Assembly (NCBI RefSeq): GCF_024054535.1 | Contig: NZ_JAMXLV010000020.1 | Location: 62,001-126,000 of the forward strand | DNA length: 64,000 bases | Origin: Thermococcus alcaliphilus | GTDB lineage: Archaea > Methanobacteriota_B > Thermococci > Thermococcales > Thermococcaceae | Direction: 5' to 3' | Translations under genes and position numbers: made by a program | Shown here: positions 47,900 through 56,851 of the stretch, in pieces | How the letters are laid out: every line of letters begins with the position of its first letter | How positions within the stretch are numbered: position 1 is the first letter of the stretch | Notes under the pieces: generated by a model | Database searches by the model: none | What the model was told of the DNA's origin: nothing | What the model saw: the letters and a program-made list of their open reading frames with translations, nothing else

Positions 47900-48487
47900 T
47901 TAAGATAAGCTCTCCAATGTTTCTTTCAGCTTTTTAAAGTCTTTTTCAAGTTCTTCTCTAAGCTGGGGTTTATAAAGAGCCACCGCTGGATGGTACATTG
48001 GCATAATGACAATCTTCCCAAAAAGGGTTCTAGCTTCAAGTACTTTTCCATGCATTTTACTTATGGGCTCGGGCTCAAAGCCAAATTTCTTAAGAATGTA
48101 AGCCATTGAATGTCTTCCCAGGGGAACTATGACTTTCGGCCGGATTATGTCTATTTGCTTGTCCAAATATGGAGAACAAGCCTTGATTTCCTCTTCCGTT
48201 GGATCTCTATTATTGGGAGGTCGGCACTTTACAACGTTAGTAATATACACCTCCTCCCGCCTAAGCCCAATACTTTCTAAAAGCTCATCAAGCACTTTCC
48301 CGGCTCTTCCAACAAAAGGCAAGCCCTTTTGATCTTCCCAGTAACCCGGGGCTTCTCCAACAAACATTATTTTAGCATCATAACTTCCCGAGCCGGGGAC
48401 TGCGTTTGTCCTTAATTCTCCCAATGGACACTTTTTACAAGCTTTTATCTTTTCTTCAAGCTTTTTCATAGCTTCATTTTTTCCCAT
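47900..48487 (-). CDS. udg: Family 4 uracil-DNA glycosylase
   Basis: The 195-residue [4Fe-4S] uracil-DNA glycosylase removes uracil from DNA. Cluster cysteines: KACKKCPLG and VVKCRPPNNRDPTEEEIKAC. Catalytic motif A: VGEAPGYWEDQKGLPFVGRAGKVLDELL; motif B: MYHPAVALYKP. ATG 48487 starts inside the upstream helical-protein gene (14-base overlap); a GTG three codons earlier is less well placed. Uracil repair matters because family B polymerases of this group stall at template uracil. Confidence 0.94.
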   Translation of the reverse strand: MGKNEAMKKLEEKIKACKKCPLGELRTNAVPGSGSYDAKIMFVGEAPGYWEDQKGLPFVGRAGKVLDELLESIGLRREEVYITNVVKCRPPNNRDPTEEEIKACSPYLDKQIDIIRPKVIVPLGRHSMAYILKKFGFEPEPISKMHGKVLEARTLFGKIVIMPMYHPAVALYKPQLREELEKDFKKLKETLESLS

Positions 48488-48842
48488 GCCTAACACCCAG
48501 CCTTTCTTGAGAGAGATAAGCTGTCAAAAGTTCTTTCCATGCCGTGTAGTATCCCTTCTCATAATCATCCCTAAATTCATGCTGGAGTATGCTCTCAAAA
48601 TGTTCAAGGAGTTTTTGAGCTTTTTCATTGTCCGGATTTCTTACAAGCTGGACTATCAGGGAATCAGTATCATTGTCCTTTAACGCAGATAAAAAGCCAT
48701 TTATAGCCTTGCTGTATCCCCTACCCCACTCGTCATCTCCCACTATCTTCTCAAGTTTGTCCAGATGAGCTTTCGCCTTGGTGTAGTCCCCCCTCATCAG
48801 TGCTCTGAGGAACATTTCCATTCTCATCTCCCGTGCTGGCAT
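48474..48842 (-). CDS. Conserved hypothetical helical protein coupled to UDG
   Basis: The 122-residue protein is all-helical with TPR-like spacing: MFLRALMRGDYTKAKAHLDKLEKIVGDDEWGRGYSKAINGFLSALKDND, then LLEHFESILQHEFRDDYEKGYYTAWKELLTAYL. I do not recognise the family beyond Thermococcales. ATG 48842 follows GGTGGTG. Overlap with the UDG start suggests translational coupling and a possible link to uracil repair, which is inference. Confidence 0.75.
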   Translation of the reverse strand: MPAREMRMEMFLRALMRGDYTKAKAHLDKLEKIVGDDEWGRGYSKAINGFLSALKDNDTDSLIVQLVRNPDNEKAQKLLEHFESILQHEFRDDYEKGYYTAWKELLTAYLSQERLGVRHGKK

Positions 48843-48909
48843 TTTTCACCACCATCTTATTTGGGAGTCTTGGTGTTTTTAACCCTTTTCAAGGGATCGC
48901 ACATGTGAG

Positions 48910-48929
48910 GGAATATCTATAAATATTCC
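48910..48929. promoter_or_regulatory. Palindrome around a TATA-like core
   Basis: GGAATAT (48910-48916) and ATATTCC (48923-48929) form a perfect 7-bp inverted repeat around CTATAA. A TATA-like core sits in the centre, usable in either direction. It lies about 70 bp before the helical-protein/UDG operon on the minus strand and about 130 bp before tes. It could be a repressor site or a bidirectional promoter. Confidence 0.4.
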
Positions 48930-48996
48930 GCAGTAGGGATTATACTACAGGACTTTTGGTACACCTATGAAAGTAAATCTTCATATTTACGCAAAA

Positions 48997-49006
48997 GTTT
49001 TTATAC
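48997..49006 (+). promoter_or_regulatory. TATA box of the tes operon
   Basis: GTTTTTATAC lies 36-45 bp upstream of ATG 49042 of the tetraether synthase gene, with AGAGGTGAT as Shine-Dalgarno between. Transcription would start near 49025-49030, excluding the longer upstream open frame. Confidence 0.6.
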
Positions 49007-49041
49007 TCCATACTTGTAAAAAAATTGTAGAGGTGATTAGA

Positions 49042-50793
49042 ATGGAAGAGATAACAGAGGGAGTACCTAGTGGGGAGAGAGAATTTGGTGAGCTTACTAA
49101 AAGGGTTCGCGATCTCATCGAATACCCCGAAATAAGTGAGGAGGAATTTCACGAGCTCCTTACAAAAGCCAGCAGAGGTTACGGTGGACCTCTCCCCCAT
49201 AGAACATGGTCCCTCTGCCCCGAGACTAGAAAAGTTGTCCCTGCTGTGGTTTGGGAAAAGGATGGAAAAGTATGGATAACGAAAAAATGCCCAGAGGGCA
49301 TGATAACTGATGTTTATTATGAAGACGCCGAGATGTATAAGCGTTTTGAGGAGTGGAGGTATGATTTTAAGATAAAGAGCTACAACGTTGAGAACACCGG
49401 TGTAAACTGTCCCTTTGATTGTGGTCTCTGTCCAAGGCACCGCTCCCACACCAGCTTGCTCAACATAGTTTTGACAAATAGATGTAATTTGAGCTGCTGG
49501 TATTGTTTCTTCTACGCCAAGGAGGGCCAGCCAATCTATGAGCCCACTCTCGAGCAGATACGCATGATGCTCCGCAACGCAAAGAAAGAGCAACCCATTG
49601 GAGCTAATGCCGTCCAGTTCACTGGAGGGGAGCCAACACTGAGGGATGACCTCATAGAGATCATAAAGATTGCAAAGGAAGAAGGGTACGACCACGTTCA
49701 GCTTAATACTGATGGAATAAAGCTTGCCTTTGATCCTGAGCTTGTAAAGAAGATTAGGGAAGCAGGCGTCAATACCCTATACCTAAGCTACGATGGAATG
49801 ACTCCAAAAACAAATTGGAAGAACCACTGGGAGATTCCGTTGATCTTCGAAAACGTGAGAAAAGCTGGCGGACCTGGAATCGTTCTCGTGCCCACAACCA
49901 TAAGAAACGTAAACGACCACGAGCTTGGGGCTATAATTAACTTCGGCCTCAACCACCTCGACATAGTTAGAGGAGTCAACTTCCAACCGATTTCCCTTGT
50001 GGGAAGAGTTCCAAAGAAAGAAAGACAGCGCTTCAGGATTACCATTCCTGGGGCAATAAAGAGAATAGAGGAACAGACAAACGGTGCCATAGCAAAGGAG
50101 GACTGGTACCCAATACCAATTGCCGGGCATATTGCAAGGTTTTTTGAAGCATTTGCCGGTAGAAAATACTATATGACATCCCACTTTGGCTGTGGAGCTG
50201 CAACATATGTCTTCCTCGATGAGGACAGAGTGATCCCGATTTCGAGATTCCTCGACGTTGAGGGATTCGTGGAGTTCCTTGAGAGCAAGGCTGAGGAGAT
50301 TGAAAAATGGAAAACTCTAGGAAAGCTTCAGAAGCTCAAGCTTGGGGCGGAGATATTCCTCAAGTTCAAGAGCTTCTATGACGAAAAATACGCTCCAAAA
50401 AGCTTTGACGTGTTAAAGATCATGAGAGAAGCGTTCACTCATGGAACTTACGAGGCACTTGGTCAGTTCCACTACAAGACGCTCTTCCTCGGAATGATGC
50501 ACTTCATGGACGAGTACAACTACGATGTTGAAAGAGTGGAGCGCTGTGTAATTCACTATGCAATGCCCGACGGAAGAATTGTGCCCTTCTGTACCTTTAA
50601 CGTAATACCAGAGCTCTACAGGGACAAAGTTCAAGCCCAATTCAGCTACACTTGGGAAGAATGGAAAGCCCTCCATCCAGACTGGGAGTATCAGAAGGAC
50701 AAATACGTGAGAACCAAGGAGTTCATTGAAAAAATGAAGGAGAGTGAGCTCTATAGAAAGACCTACGTCGACATAAAGAACTACTTCGGGTGA
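49042..50793 (+). CDS. tes: Tetraether lipid synthase (radical SAM)
   Basis: The 583-residue radical SAM protein matches the Tes family (Methanocaldococcus MJ0619 and Methanosarcina homologues), which joins phytanyl chains of archaeol lipids to make GDGT tetraethers and macrocyclic archaeol. An N-terminal domain with SLCPETRKVVPAVVWEKDGK and further cysteines (NCPFDCGLCPRH) probably binds an auxiliary cluster. The radical SAM motif is TNRCNLSCWYC. Further metal ligands may lie in FGCGAATYVF and RIVPFCTFNVIPELY. ATG 49042 is set by Shine-Dalgarno and TATA position. Confidence 0.92.
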   Translation: MEEITEGVPSGEREFGELTKRVRDLIEYPEISEEEFHELLTKASRGYGGPLPHRTWSLCPETRKVVPAVVWEKDGKVWITKKCPEGMITDVYYEDAEMYKRFEEWRYDFKIKSYNVENTGVNCPFDCGLCPRHRSHTSLLNIVLTNRCNLSCWYCFFYAKEGQPIYEPTLEQIRMMLRNAKKEQPIGANAVQFTGGEPTLRDDLIEIIKIAKEEGYDHVQLNTDGIKLAFDPELVKKIREAGVNTLYLSYDGMTPKTNWKNHWEIPLIFENVRKAGGPGIVLVPTTIRNVNDHELGAIINFGLNHLDIVRGVNFQPISLVGRVPKKERQRFRITIPGAIKRIEEQTNGAIAKEDWYPIPIAGHIARFFEAFAGRKYYMTSHFGCGAATYVFLDEDRVIPISRFLDVEGFVEFLESKAEEIEKWKTLGKLQKLKLGAEIFLKFKSFYDEKYAPKSFDVLKIMREAFTHGTYEALGQFHYKTLFLGMMHFMDEYNYDVERVERCVIHYAMPDGRIVPFCTFNVIPELYRDKVQAQFSYTWEEWKALHPDWEYQKDKYVRTKEFIEKMKESELYRKTYVDIKNYFG

Positions 50794-50798
50794 TGGGG

Positions 50799-51071
50799 AT
50801 GATAAGGGTAGATCTTAAATTCGGCAAAATAACCCCAGACGAAGCCAGAGAGATGCAGTACAAACTCTCACTAGATCTAGCGGTCTACAGAGTCTTTATC
50901 AATGGATATTCCAAGAACGGGTATGTGATATTTGACGAAACAAAGCTTCCAAAAGAAAAGCTTTTGGAGATGCTCAAGCCATTTGAACCGGAAGTCATCA
51001 GCGAAAAGGAGCTAACCCCACAAGAGCTCATCGAAAGCAGTTTGAGCTGGAAGAATACAATTGCTGTGTGA
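50799..51071 (+). CDS. Small DUF3213-like protein coupled to tes
   Basis: The 90-residue alpha-beta protein RVDLKFGKITPDEAREMQYKLSLDLAVYRVFINGYSKNGYVIFDETKLPKEKLLEMLKPFEPEVI reads like a ferredoxin-like/ACT-type fold. It resembles the Thermococcales family DUF3213; that label is from memory. ATG 50799 begins 5 bases after the tes stop, with GGTGATGGGG formed by the tes end. Tight coupling suggests a partner or modulator of the synthase. Confidence 0.75.
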   Translation: MIRVDLKFGKITPDEAREMQYKLSLDLAVYRVFINGYSKNGYVIFDETKLPKEKLLEMLKPFEPEVISEKELTPQELIESSLSWKNTIAV

Positions 51072-51099
51072 TTTCCCTACTCTAAAAATTTTAAAAAGA

Positions 51100-52581
51100 C
51101 TAGAGGAGCTTTATTTTTATTTTTCCTGCAACATCTGGTTCTTCCAGTTTAAACGAGACTATACCGCTAAATGAGGACAGATCAATAATGTTCCTACCGC
51201 TTTTTATTCCAATAAACTCTTCATAAGCCCTCTCGGGTGGGAGGGAAAGGTCGTACTCGTATATCGTTAGCCTGTTATCCTTGCTTGAGGTTATTATTAG
51301 CTCGGCCTCTTCATATCCGTCGAGAGGTATTCCTCCAAAGGCTTTTGCTCCAAAGAGCTCACCTACTTTTGCCAGAGTGGCAGTGTTGAGGGAGATACTA
51401 AGAGCTGGGGGCTTTCTATGGATTACATCTTCATCAAGAACAACAATATCTTTATTACCGGTATCAAACGGCGTAGCCTCTAAGGCTCCCGTATTGGGGG
51501 TGGTGTTTGTCCCTAAGAGTATTTTTCCAAAGGCTTTCTCTATGCTGGTTATCCTTGCACCAAAAACGCCCACCACCTTAACCATTGGAGGGGCTACATA
51601 AAGGAGCAAAGAGGGAGCATTTATGGTGTTTGTAAATTTTGCCATAACCCTACTCTCTTCATCCATTGGTCTGTAGATCGCATCATGATGGGCATTGTAA
51701 GCTATCAGTATCCCTCCTCCTATTGGGAGAGCGTTTGTTCTCATGGGGGCATAGAAGCTTGGAAAGTCCAGCAACCTAAAGAATGTCATCTCCTCACCGT
51801 TAAGGGGATTGCCCACAAACATTCCTCCCCTCACAAAGGCAAAAACCCTGTTGTATGCGCTCTCCATATCACCCAGAACTGGCCTCACGGGAGGATTTCC
51901 GTCTACAGAACTCACAGCTACTGGAAAAGCTTCCCATTTTCTTGTAATTAGATCAAATGCATGCAGCTCTCTCACTCCCCAATCAAAGTTCTTTCCAACT
52001 CCGAAGAAGACGGTGTCATGTACAAGAGTCCCCTTAAGACTTGGATTTTCATTGAGAAGCTCTGCCTCCCCTGTTTTCCGGTCAAGTTCGTATATGCCAA
52101 GGTGTGCATGCCCATCTTCCCTTGCTATAAGGAGCTTGTCCTCATAGGGGTCGTAGATTATATCGCTCACTTCTCCCGCCCAATCTGTTTTGTGGTGGAT
52201 AGAGTCTTTCCACAGAAGCCTTACTTCGTCGTTTTCTGTATCGTATTCGTGAACGTGAGAGTATTTGTTGACAAAACTTATTGTGGATTTCTCGTTCTTT
52301 CCTTCATAGACTGCCGGGGCATGAACCCAGCCCCCAAAGTAAATAAACTCATCAACAGTCTCAACCGCATTGTAGGTGTCTCCTCCCGAAGTTGGTCCTT
52401 CACCAACGAGGTCAAACTCGTATACCTTCTTTGAGTCTTCCCGTATAAAATGCGCCTGAGCCTCAAATGCCACCGTGAAGTACAAAACGCCGTTGTGATA
52501 CCTCAAACCAAATATTCCACCACTTCCCCATTCGGGACCATAACGAGGGGGAAACCTGTTTAGATGTTTTAGGATTCTCAC
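51100..52581 (-). CDS. DUF2139 beta-propeller-like protein
   Basis: The 493-residue protein resembles archaeal DUF2139. Regular beta-strand repeats suggest a propeller: FGLRYHNGVLYFTVAFEAQAHF, VDEFIYFGGWVHAPAVY, VSDIIYDPYEDKLLIAREDGHAHLGIYELDRKTG. There is no signal peptide. Function unknown. GTG 52581 lies 5 bases after GGTGAT; ATG 52593 overlaps that site. It is divergent from ppcA with about 145 bp between the start codons for both promoters. Confidence 0.8.
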   Translation of the reverse strand: MRILKHLNRFPPRYGPEWGSGGIFGLRYHNGVLYFTVAFEAQAHFIREDSKKVYEFDLVGEGPTSGGDTYNAVETVDEFIYFGGWVHAPAVYEGKNEKSTISFVNKYSHVHEYDTENDEVRLLWKDSIHHKTDWAGEVSDIIYDPYEDKLLIAREDGHAHLGIYELDRKTGEAELLNENPSLKGTLVHDTVFFGVGKNFDWGVRELHAFDLITRKWEAFPVAVSSVDGNPPVRPVLGDMESAYNRVFAFVRGGMFVGNPLNGEEMTFFRLLDFPSFYAPMRTNALPIGGGILIAYNAHHDAIYRPMDEESRVMAKFTNTINAPSLLLYVAPPMVKVVGVFGARITSIEKAFGKILLGTNTTPNTGALEATPFDTGNKDIVVLDEDVIHRKPPALSISLNTATLAKVGELFGAKAFGGIPLDGYEEAELIITSSKDNRLTIYEYDLSLPPERAYEEFIGIKSGRNIIDLSSFSGIVSFKLEEPDVAGKIKIKLL

Positions 52582-52726
52582 GAATATCACCATTAAAAGT
52601 TGTATCTCTAAGATTTAAAACATTGTGCAACTCAAGAGAACCCCATCTACCATCTTTTGCCATTTTTTCAAAAAATTTGTCAAAAAACTTAAATTTTGTG
52701 CATTTTTCATGGAAATGGTGAGCAAA

Positions 52727-54157
52727 ATGATACCAAGAACTATGAGTACTCAGCATCCCGACAATGTATTTATACCTTTTTTTGCTCATGACGCTGCCCT
52801 TGGGGGAGAGGATGAAGTGGTTGAAGCGTTCTATGCTTTCAGCGTTCTTGGAGTAGACGAGCAGATGTGGGATTTCGAAGGAAAGGAGGTTGACGAATTC
52901 GTTGTAAAGAAATTACTGGAAAAATATGGAAGCTTTTTCAGAAAAAGAAAGCTTGGCAAGGACTTTAGGATTACGCCCCGTGTGCCAAATCCAAGTGTGG
53001 AGAAAGCAGAGGCAAAGCTTTTGCTTGAAACGCTTGAAAGTATTCCCAGATCCGCCGACTATGCAAAGTTATTTTACGGAGAGGAAATCGCTCCAATTTT
53101 TGAAGTTATATTACCCATGACAACTTCTTCTGAAGAAATCGAAAGGGTGTACGAGCTTTACAGAAGGTATATCATAGGAAAGCAGTACAAAAGGGTGTAC
53201 GACGTTAAAATCTACGAGTGGATTGGAGAATTTTATCCAGAAGAGATAAACATCATCCCCTTATTCGAGACAAAAGAGGCTATTCTGAACTCCCACGAAA
53301 TCCTGGAGGAATATCTAACCGGAAAAAACTTTGAGTACCAGAGGGTATTTTTGGCCAGAAGCGACCCTGCAATGAACTATGGTCTCATAAGTGCGGTAAT
53401 GTATGACAAATATGCTTTATTCAAACTCCAAGAACTTGAAGAAGAACTAAGCATCCCCATATATCCAATAATCGGTGTCGGTGGAGTCCCTTTTAGGGGA
53501 CATTTCACACCCAAGAATGTTGATGCAGCAATGGAAGAATATCCCAGCGCCCAGACCTTTACTGTCCAAAGCTCATTTAAATATGATAATGAGCCTAAAG
53601 AAGTTATCAAAGCTATTGAAAAGGTAAACAATACAAAAAGAAAAGAAACGCCAGCAATTGATGAGAAGATATTTGAGATACTCGACAAATATGAAGAAGA
53701 ATACACCAAGGAACTTAAGATTCTCGCCCCCTATATACGAGAGGTTGCAAAGGCCGTTCCCTCAAGAAGGAAAAGGAAGCTTCACATAGGGCTCTTTGGG
53801 TATTCAAGAGAGGTCAACGGAGAAGCCCTTCCGAGGGCTATAAAGTTCACGGCGTCTCTGTACTCTCTCGGAATACCTCCAGAAATCCTAGGGTTAAGAG
53901 CACTAAGTGAAAAAGAGCTGGAGACAATAAGTGAACACTACAGGGGGCTTTATAATGATATATCTTTTGCGTTAAGGTTTTTTAATCCAAAAGCGGCTTC
54001 CCATTTCAAATTTTTGGAGGATATAGCTAAAATGCAAAAAGAAATGGGCATAGAAAAGGATGAAAGGCATCTAAGCATGACCACTCAGATACTGAATGGA
54101 AAAATTGAAGAGAGCCTTGTGGTAGAAGCGGCTGGTATCAGAGGATTTCTTGGGTAA
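52727..54157 (+). CDS. ppcA: Archaeal-type phosphoenolpyruvate carboxylase
   Basis: The 476-residue enzyme is the short archaeal PEP carboxylase (bacterial forms are about 900), making oxaloacetate from PEP and bicarbonate. Typical start: IPRTMSTQHPDNVFIPFF. Active-site stretches: VFLARSDPAMNYGLISAV, IIGVGGVPFRGHFTP, FTVQSSFKYD and the C-terminal AAGIRGFLG. ATG 52727 follows GGTGAG; earlier in-frame ATGs lie in AT-rich leader. The TATA region is around 52610-52680. Confidence 0.95.
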   Translation: MIPRTMSTQHPDNVFIPFFAHDAALGGEDEVVEAFYAFSVLGVDEQMWDFEGKEVDEFVVKKLLEKYGSFFRKRKLGKDFRITPRVPNPSVEKAEAKLLLETLESIPRSADYAKLFYGEEIAPIFEVILPMTTSSEEIERVYELYRRYIIGKQYKRVYDVKIYEWIGEFYPEEINIIPLFETKEAILNSHEILEEYLTGKNFEYQRVFLARSDPAMNYGLISAVMYDKYALFKLQELEEELSIPIYPIIGVGGVPFRGHFTPKNVDAAMEEYPSAQTFTVQSSFKYDNEPKEVIKAIEKVNNTKRKETPAIDEKIFEILDKYEEEYTKELKILAPYIREVAKAVPSRRKRKLHIGLFGYSREVNGEALPRAIKFTASLYSLGIPPEILGLRALSEKELETISEHYRGLYNDISFALRFFNPKAASHFKFLEDIAKMQKEMGIEKDERHLSMTTQILNGKIEESLVVEAAGIRGFLG

Positions 54158-54284
54158 GCAGTGCGATTTCTCTTCATTCTTTATGTTTTTGCACGGAGTG
54201 TTCTAGTAAGTTCTGAGAAAAATTTAAATACCTTTAGTTACTTAAATATACATCGAGAGCAAAAGGAAGGAGGGGGTGAGGGAC

Positions 54285-54746
54285 ATGGCGAACATGATAA
54301 TCCCCTTCCCACAGCTGGAGAAGATTCTTGAGAAGACATGTGAGCTTGCACTCACAAAGCCAAGAGCGGAGGAAATGATGGACATAGTGGAGAAGAAGCT
54401 TGCTGACCTCTTTGAGGTTGCCTATGAGAACGCAATAGCAGAGGGGAGTGACACAATAAAGCTCAGGCACCTGCCACTTACAAAGGGCTTCAAGAACTCA
54501 ATGAACCTTTTCAGAGTCATAATCAGGGATGAGAAGGTTGAGATCGAGCCTATAAGAAAGTTCGTACTTGCAAGCATACCTGCCGAAATGCCCCTAGAAG
54601 AGGAGTTAGTCGATGAACTCCCTATAATTACTGGAACGCTCTTCGTCCTCATAGGGAGGGTTATCAAAGCTCTCCACCCGGAGATAAGGAACGTCTACCC
54701 TGAACACATCGAGGAAGCCAAGAGAGTGTTGGATTATACTTTGTAA
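54285..54746 (+). CDS. DUF1931 double-histone-fold protein
   Basis: The 153-residue protein matches DUF1931, a family whose Aquifex member was found to contain a pair of histone folds in one chain. First fold: [60 protein letters not shown]. Second: [51 protein letters not shown]. It is acidic compared with DNA-packing histones, so DNA binding is uncertain. ATG 54285 follows GGAGGGGG. TATA AATTTAAATACC lies at about 54222. Confidence 0.87.
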   Translation: MANMIIPFPQLEKILEKTCELALTKPRAEEMMDIVEKKLADLFEVAYENAIAEGSDTIKLRHLPLTKGFKNSMNLFRVIIRDEKVEIEPIRKFVLASIPAEMPLEEELVDELPIITGTLFVLIGRVIKALHPEIRNVYPEHIEEAKRVLDYTL

Positions 54747-54938
54747 GGATGTTTCATTATACTCTGAATTACTTGACTCCTTTTGATTCTCCAATTTTAA
54801 GGTTTCTTAAATCTGAGCGTATAACTGGAAGAATATCCATAATAACACGAAAAACAGAAATTTTCCGCTTGAACAGCGTTGAAAAACACCAAAACTGATT
54901 TAACTAACAAAAGTGATATTTCTATTTGGGATTTCACA

Positions 54939-56486
54939 ATGAAGGTAACCATCTATGATGGTATGAGCACTATCGGTGGTTCGAAAATACACATTCAGGA
55001 AAACGAAAATGGCATCTTTCTGGACTTTGGAATGAACTTTGCAAAGTACGCTCAGTATTATGAGGAATTCATAAGTGAGAGAACTGCAAGAGGAATTTAC
55101 GATCTGTGGAGGCTCAATCTGATACCAAGGCTAAATATTTATAGGAGGGATTTGATTCCCTCAGATATTGCAGATGAAGTTGCCAAACATCCCAAAATCC
55201 CCGTAAACGCTGTCCTAATCAGCCACGCCCACCTTGATCACGTTGGAAACATTGCACTGCTTGATGAGAGTGTTCCAATCGTCGGCTCTCCAATGACCAT
55301 GATAATCCTCAAGGCGCTCAGAGATACCTCAAGGGGAAACCACCTAGGAATGGAGCTTCCTTACTACACACCCAGAAATCCAAGTAATGCAAACCCTTGC
55401 ATTCTCGAAGCAAATAGCAAATATTATGTGAGTAGGGATATAATTCTCACAAATGAAATTCCCGAAAAGGGCTTAAGCTTCTTGAGCTGGCTTGCAAATG
55501 TTGAACTAGCCAAGAAGAAGGGAAAAACAAAATCAATCCGGCCTGGAAAAGTTCACCACCTAGAGGAAGGGGAACTAGGCTTTGAAGTTCGTGCTTATTC
55601 GGTGGATCACTCCATTTATGGCGCCGCAGCATACATTGTTGAAGGCAACACGACACTCGCCTACACTGGCGACTTCAGACTTCACGGTAAGAACGGAGAA
55701 GAAAGCAGAAAGTTCGTGAAAGCCGCAAAGAGTGCGAGCGTTCTAATCACTGAAGGCACGCGAGCAGGAAGAGGGCATGATGAAAATGTTTCAGAAAAGG
55801 AAGTCTACGAGAATGCCAAAGCCATTGTGGAAGAGGCAAAAGGACTTGTAGTGGCAGACTTTTCGGCGAGGAACTTCGAGAGGCTTGAGAGCTTCAAGAA
55901 GATTGCCAAGGAGACGGGGCGGGAACTTGTCGTCACGACAAAGGACGCATACTTCCTCCATGCCATTGGGCTTGTGGATGGAGAACACCATCTTTCCGGG
56001 CTGAAAGTGTACATGAACTCGAAGGCAAAGCCAGAGAAGTGGGAGGAGTGGGTCTTTCTAACTTATCCGGAGATTGGAATAACTCCTGAGGAGATCAGCA
56101 GGAATGAGGAGAACTACATTCTATGCTTCTCCTTCTACGACATGCCTCACCTCCTCGATGTAATGCCTGATGGAGGAGTTTACATTTACTCCTCCAGCGA
56201 GGCCTTTACGGAAGAGCAGACTTTCAGCTTCCTCCGCCTGTGGAACTGGTTGCAATATTTTGGCTTCGAAGTTCGCGGCTTCAGTGTTGACTCCGAAGGA
56301 AGGCCGATATTTGAGAAGGGTCTCCACGCCTCAGGACATATCTCAAAGGAGGAGCTGGAGAAGGTAATTGACGAGATTGACCCGGACTACATTATCCCAG
56401 TCCATACAGAAAGTCCTGAGTGGTTCAAGCACAAGTGGGGTAAGAAAGCCGTTCTTTTAGGGGACGGGGAAAGTTGGGAGGTTTGA
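54939..56486 (+). CDS. Beta-CASP metallo-hydrolase, RNase J-like
   Basis: The 515-residue metallo-beta-lactamase protein has ILVSHAHLDH-type metal motif (LISHAHLDHVGNIAL), SVDHSIYGAAAYIVEG, YTGDFRLHGKNGE, the beta-CASP motif GLHASGHISKEEL and IIPVHTESP. It is longer than archaeal RNase J (about 450) because of an insertion at residues 40-75 and 150-190. Such proteins are RNA or DNA nucleases. It is first of a three-gene operon with an AIG2-like and an ADP-ribosylglycohydrolase gene. ATG 54939 has a weak Shine-Dalgarno. Confidence 0.85.
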   Translation: MKVTIYDGMSTIGGSKIHIQENENGIFLDFGMNFAKYAQYYEEFISERTARGIYDLWRLNLIPRLNIYRRDLIPSDIADEVAKHPKIPVNAVLISHAHLDHVGNIALLDESVPIVGSPMTMIILKALRDTSRGNHLGMELPYYTPRNPSNANPCILEANSKYYVSRDIILTNEIPEKGLSFLSWLANVELAKKKGKTKSIRPGKVHHLEEGELGFEVRAYSVDHSIYGAAAYIVEGNTTLAYTGDFRLHGKNGEESRKFVKAAKSASVLITEGTRAGRGHDENVSEKEVYENAKAIVEEAKGLVVADFSARNFERLESFKKIAKETGRELVVTTKDAYFLHAIGLVDGEHHLSGLKVYMNSKAKPEKWEEWVFLTYPEIGITPEEISRNEENYILCFSFYDMPHLLDVMPDGGVYIYSSSEAFTEEQTFSFLRLWNWLQYFGFEVRGFSVDSEGRPIFEKGLHASGHISKEELEKVIDEIDPDYIIPVHTESPEWFKHKWGKKAVLLGDGESWEV

Positions 56487-56507
56487 GGAATATCGGGGGC
56501 CCAGTCA

Positions 56508-56849
56508 ATGAGAATAGCAGTTTACGGCACTTTGAGGAGGGGCAAACCACTTCATTGGTACTTAGAAGGTGCCCGCTTCCTTGGCGAGGACTGGATTACA
56601 GGGTACGAGCTCTACTTTGATGCCCTCCTCTACGCCGTCAGAGGTAGTGGAAAGCTGAAAGTTGAGGTGTATGAGGTAACCGATGAGATATTTGAAGGCA
56701 TTAACCGCATGGAGACGAACGCTGGCTACAGACCAATTGAGGTCAGCACAAAGTTCGGCAGAGCTTTTCTCTGGGAGTGGCCGCATGGACCACGCGGAGA
56801 AAAAGTTGAAAGTGGGGATTTTGATGATGTTGATCTGGAAGGGTGGTGA
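56508..56849 (+). CDS. AIG2/GGCT-like gamma-glutamylcyclotransferase family protein
   Basis: The 113-residue protein carries the cyclotransferase signature VYGTLRRGKPLHWYLEGARFLGE and the likely catalytic glutamate in INRMETNAGYRP. The fold is shared by gamma-glutamylamine cyclotransferase and by proteins of unknown substrate. Glutathione is not a Thermococcales thiol, so another gamma-glutamyl or acyl-amine substrate is likely. It sits between the beta-CASP protein and the ADP-ribosylglycohydrolase, 21 and 2 bases from its neighbours. Confidence 0.87.
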   Translation: MRIAVYGTLRRGKPLHWYLEGARFLGEDWITGYELYFDALLYAVRGSGKLKVEVYEVTDEIFEGINRMETNAGYRPIEVSTKFGRAFLWEWPHGPRGEKVESGDFDDVDLEGW

Positions 56850-56851
56850 AA

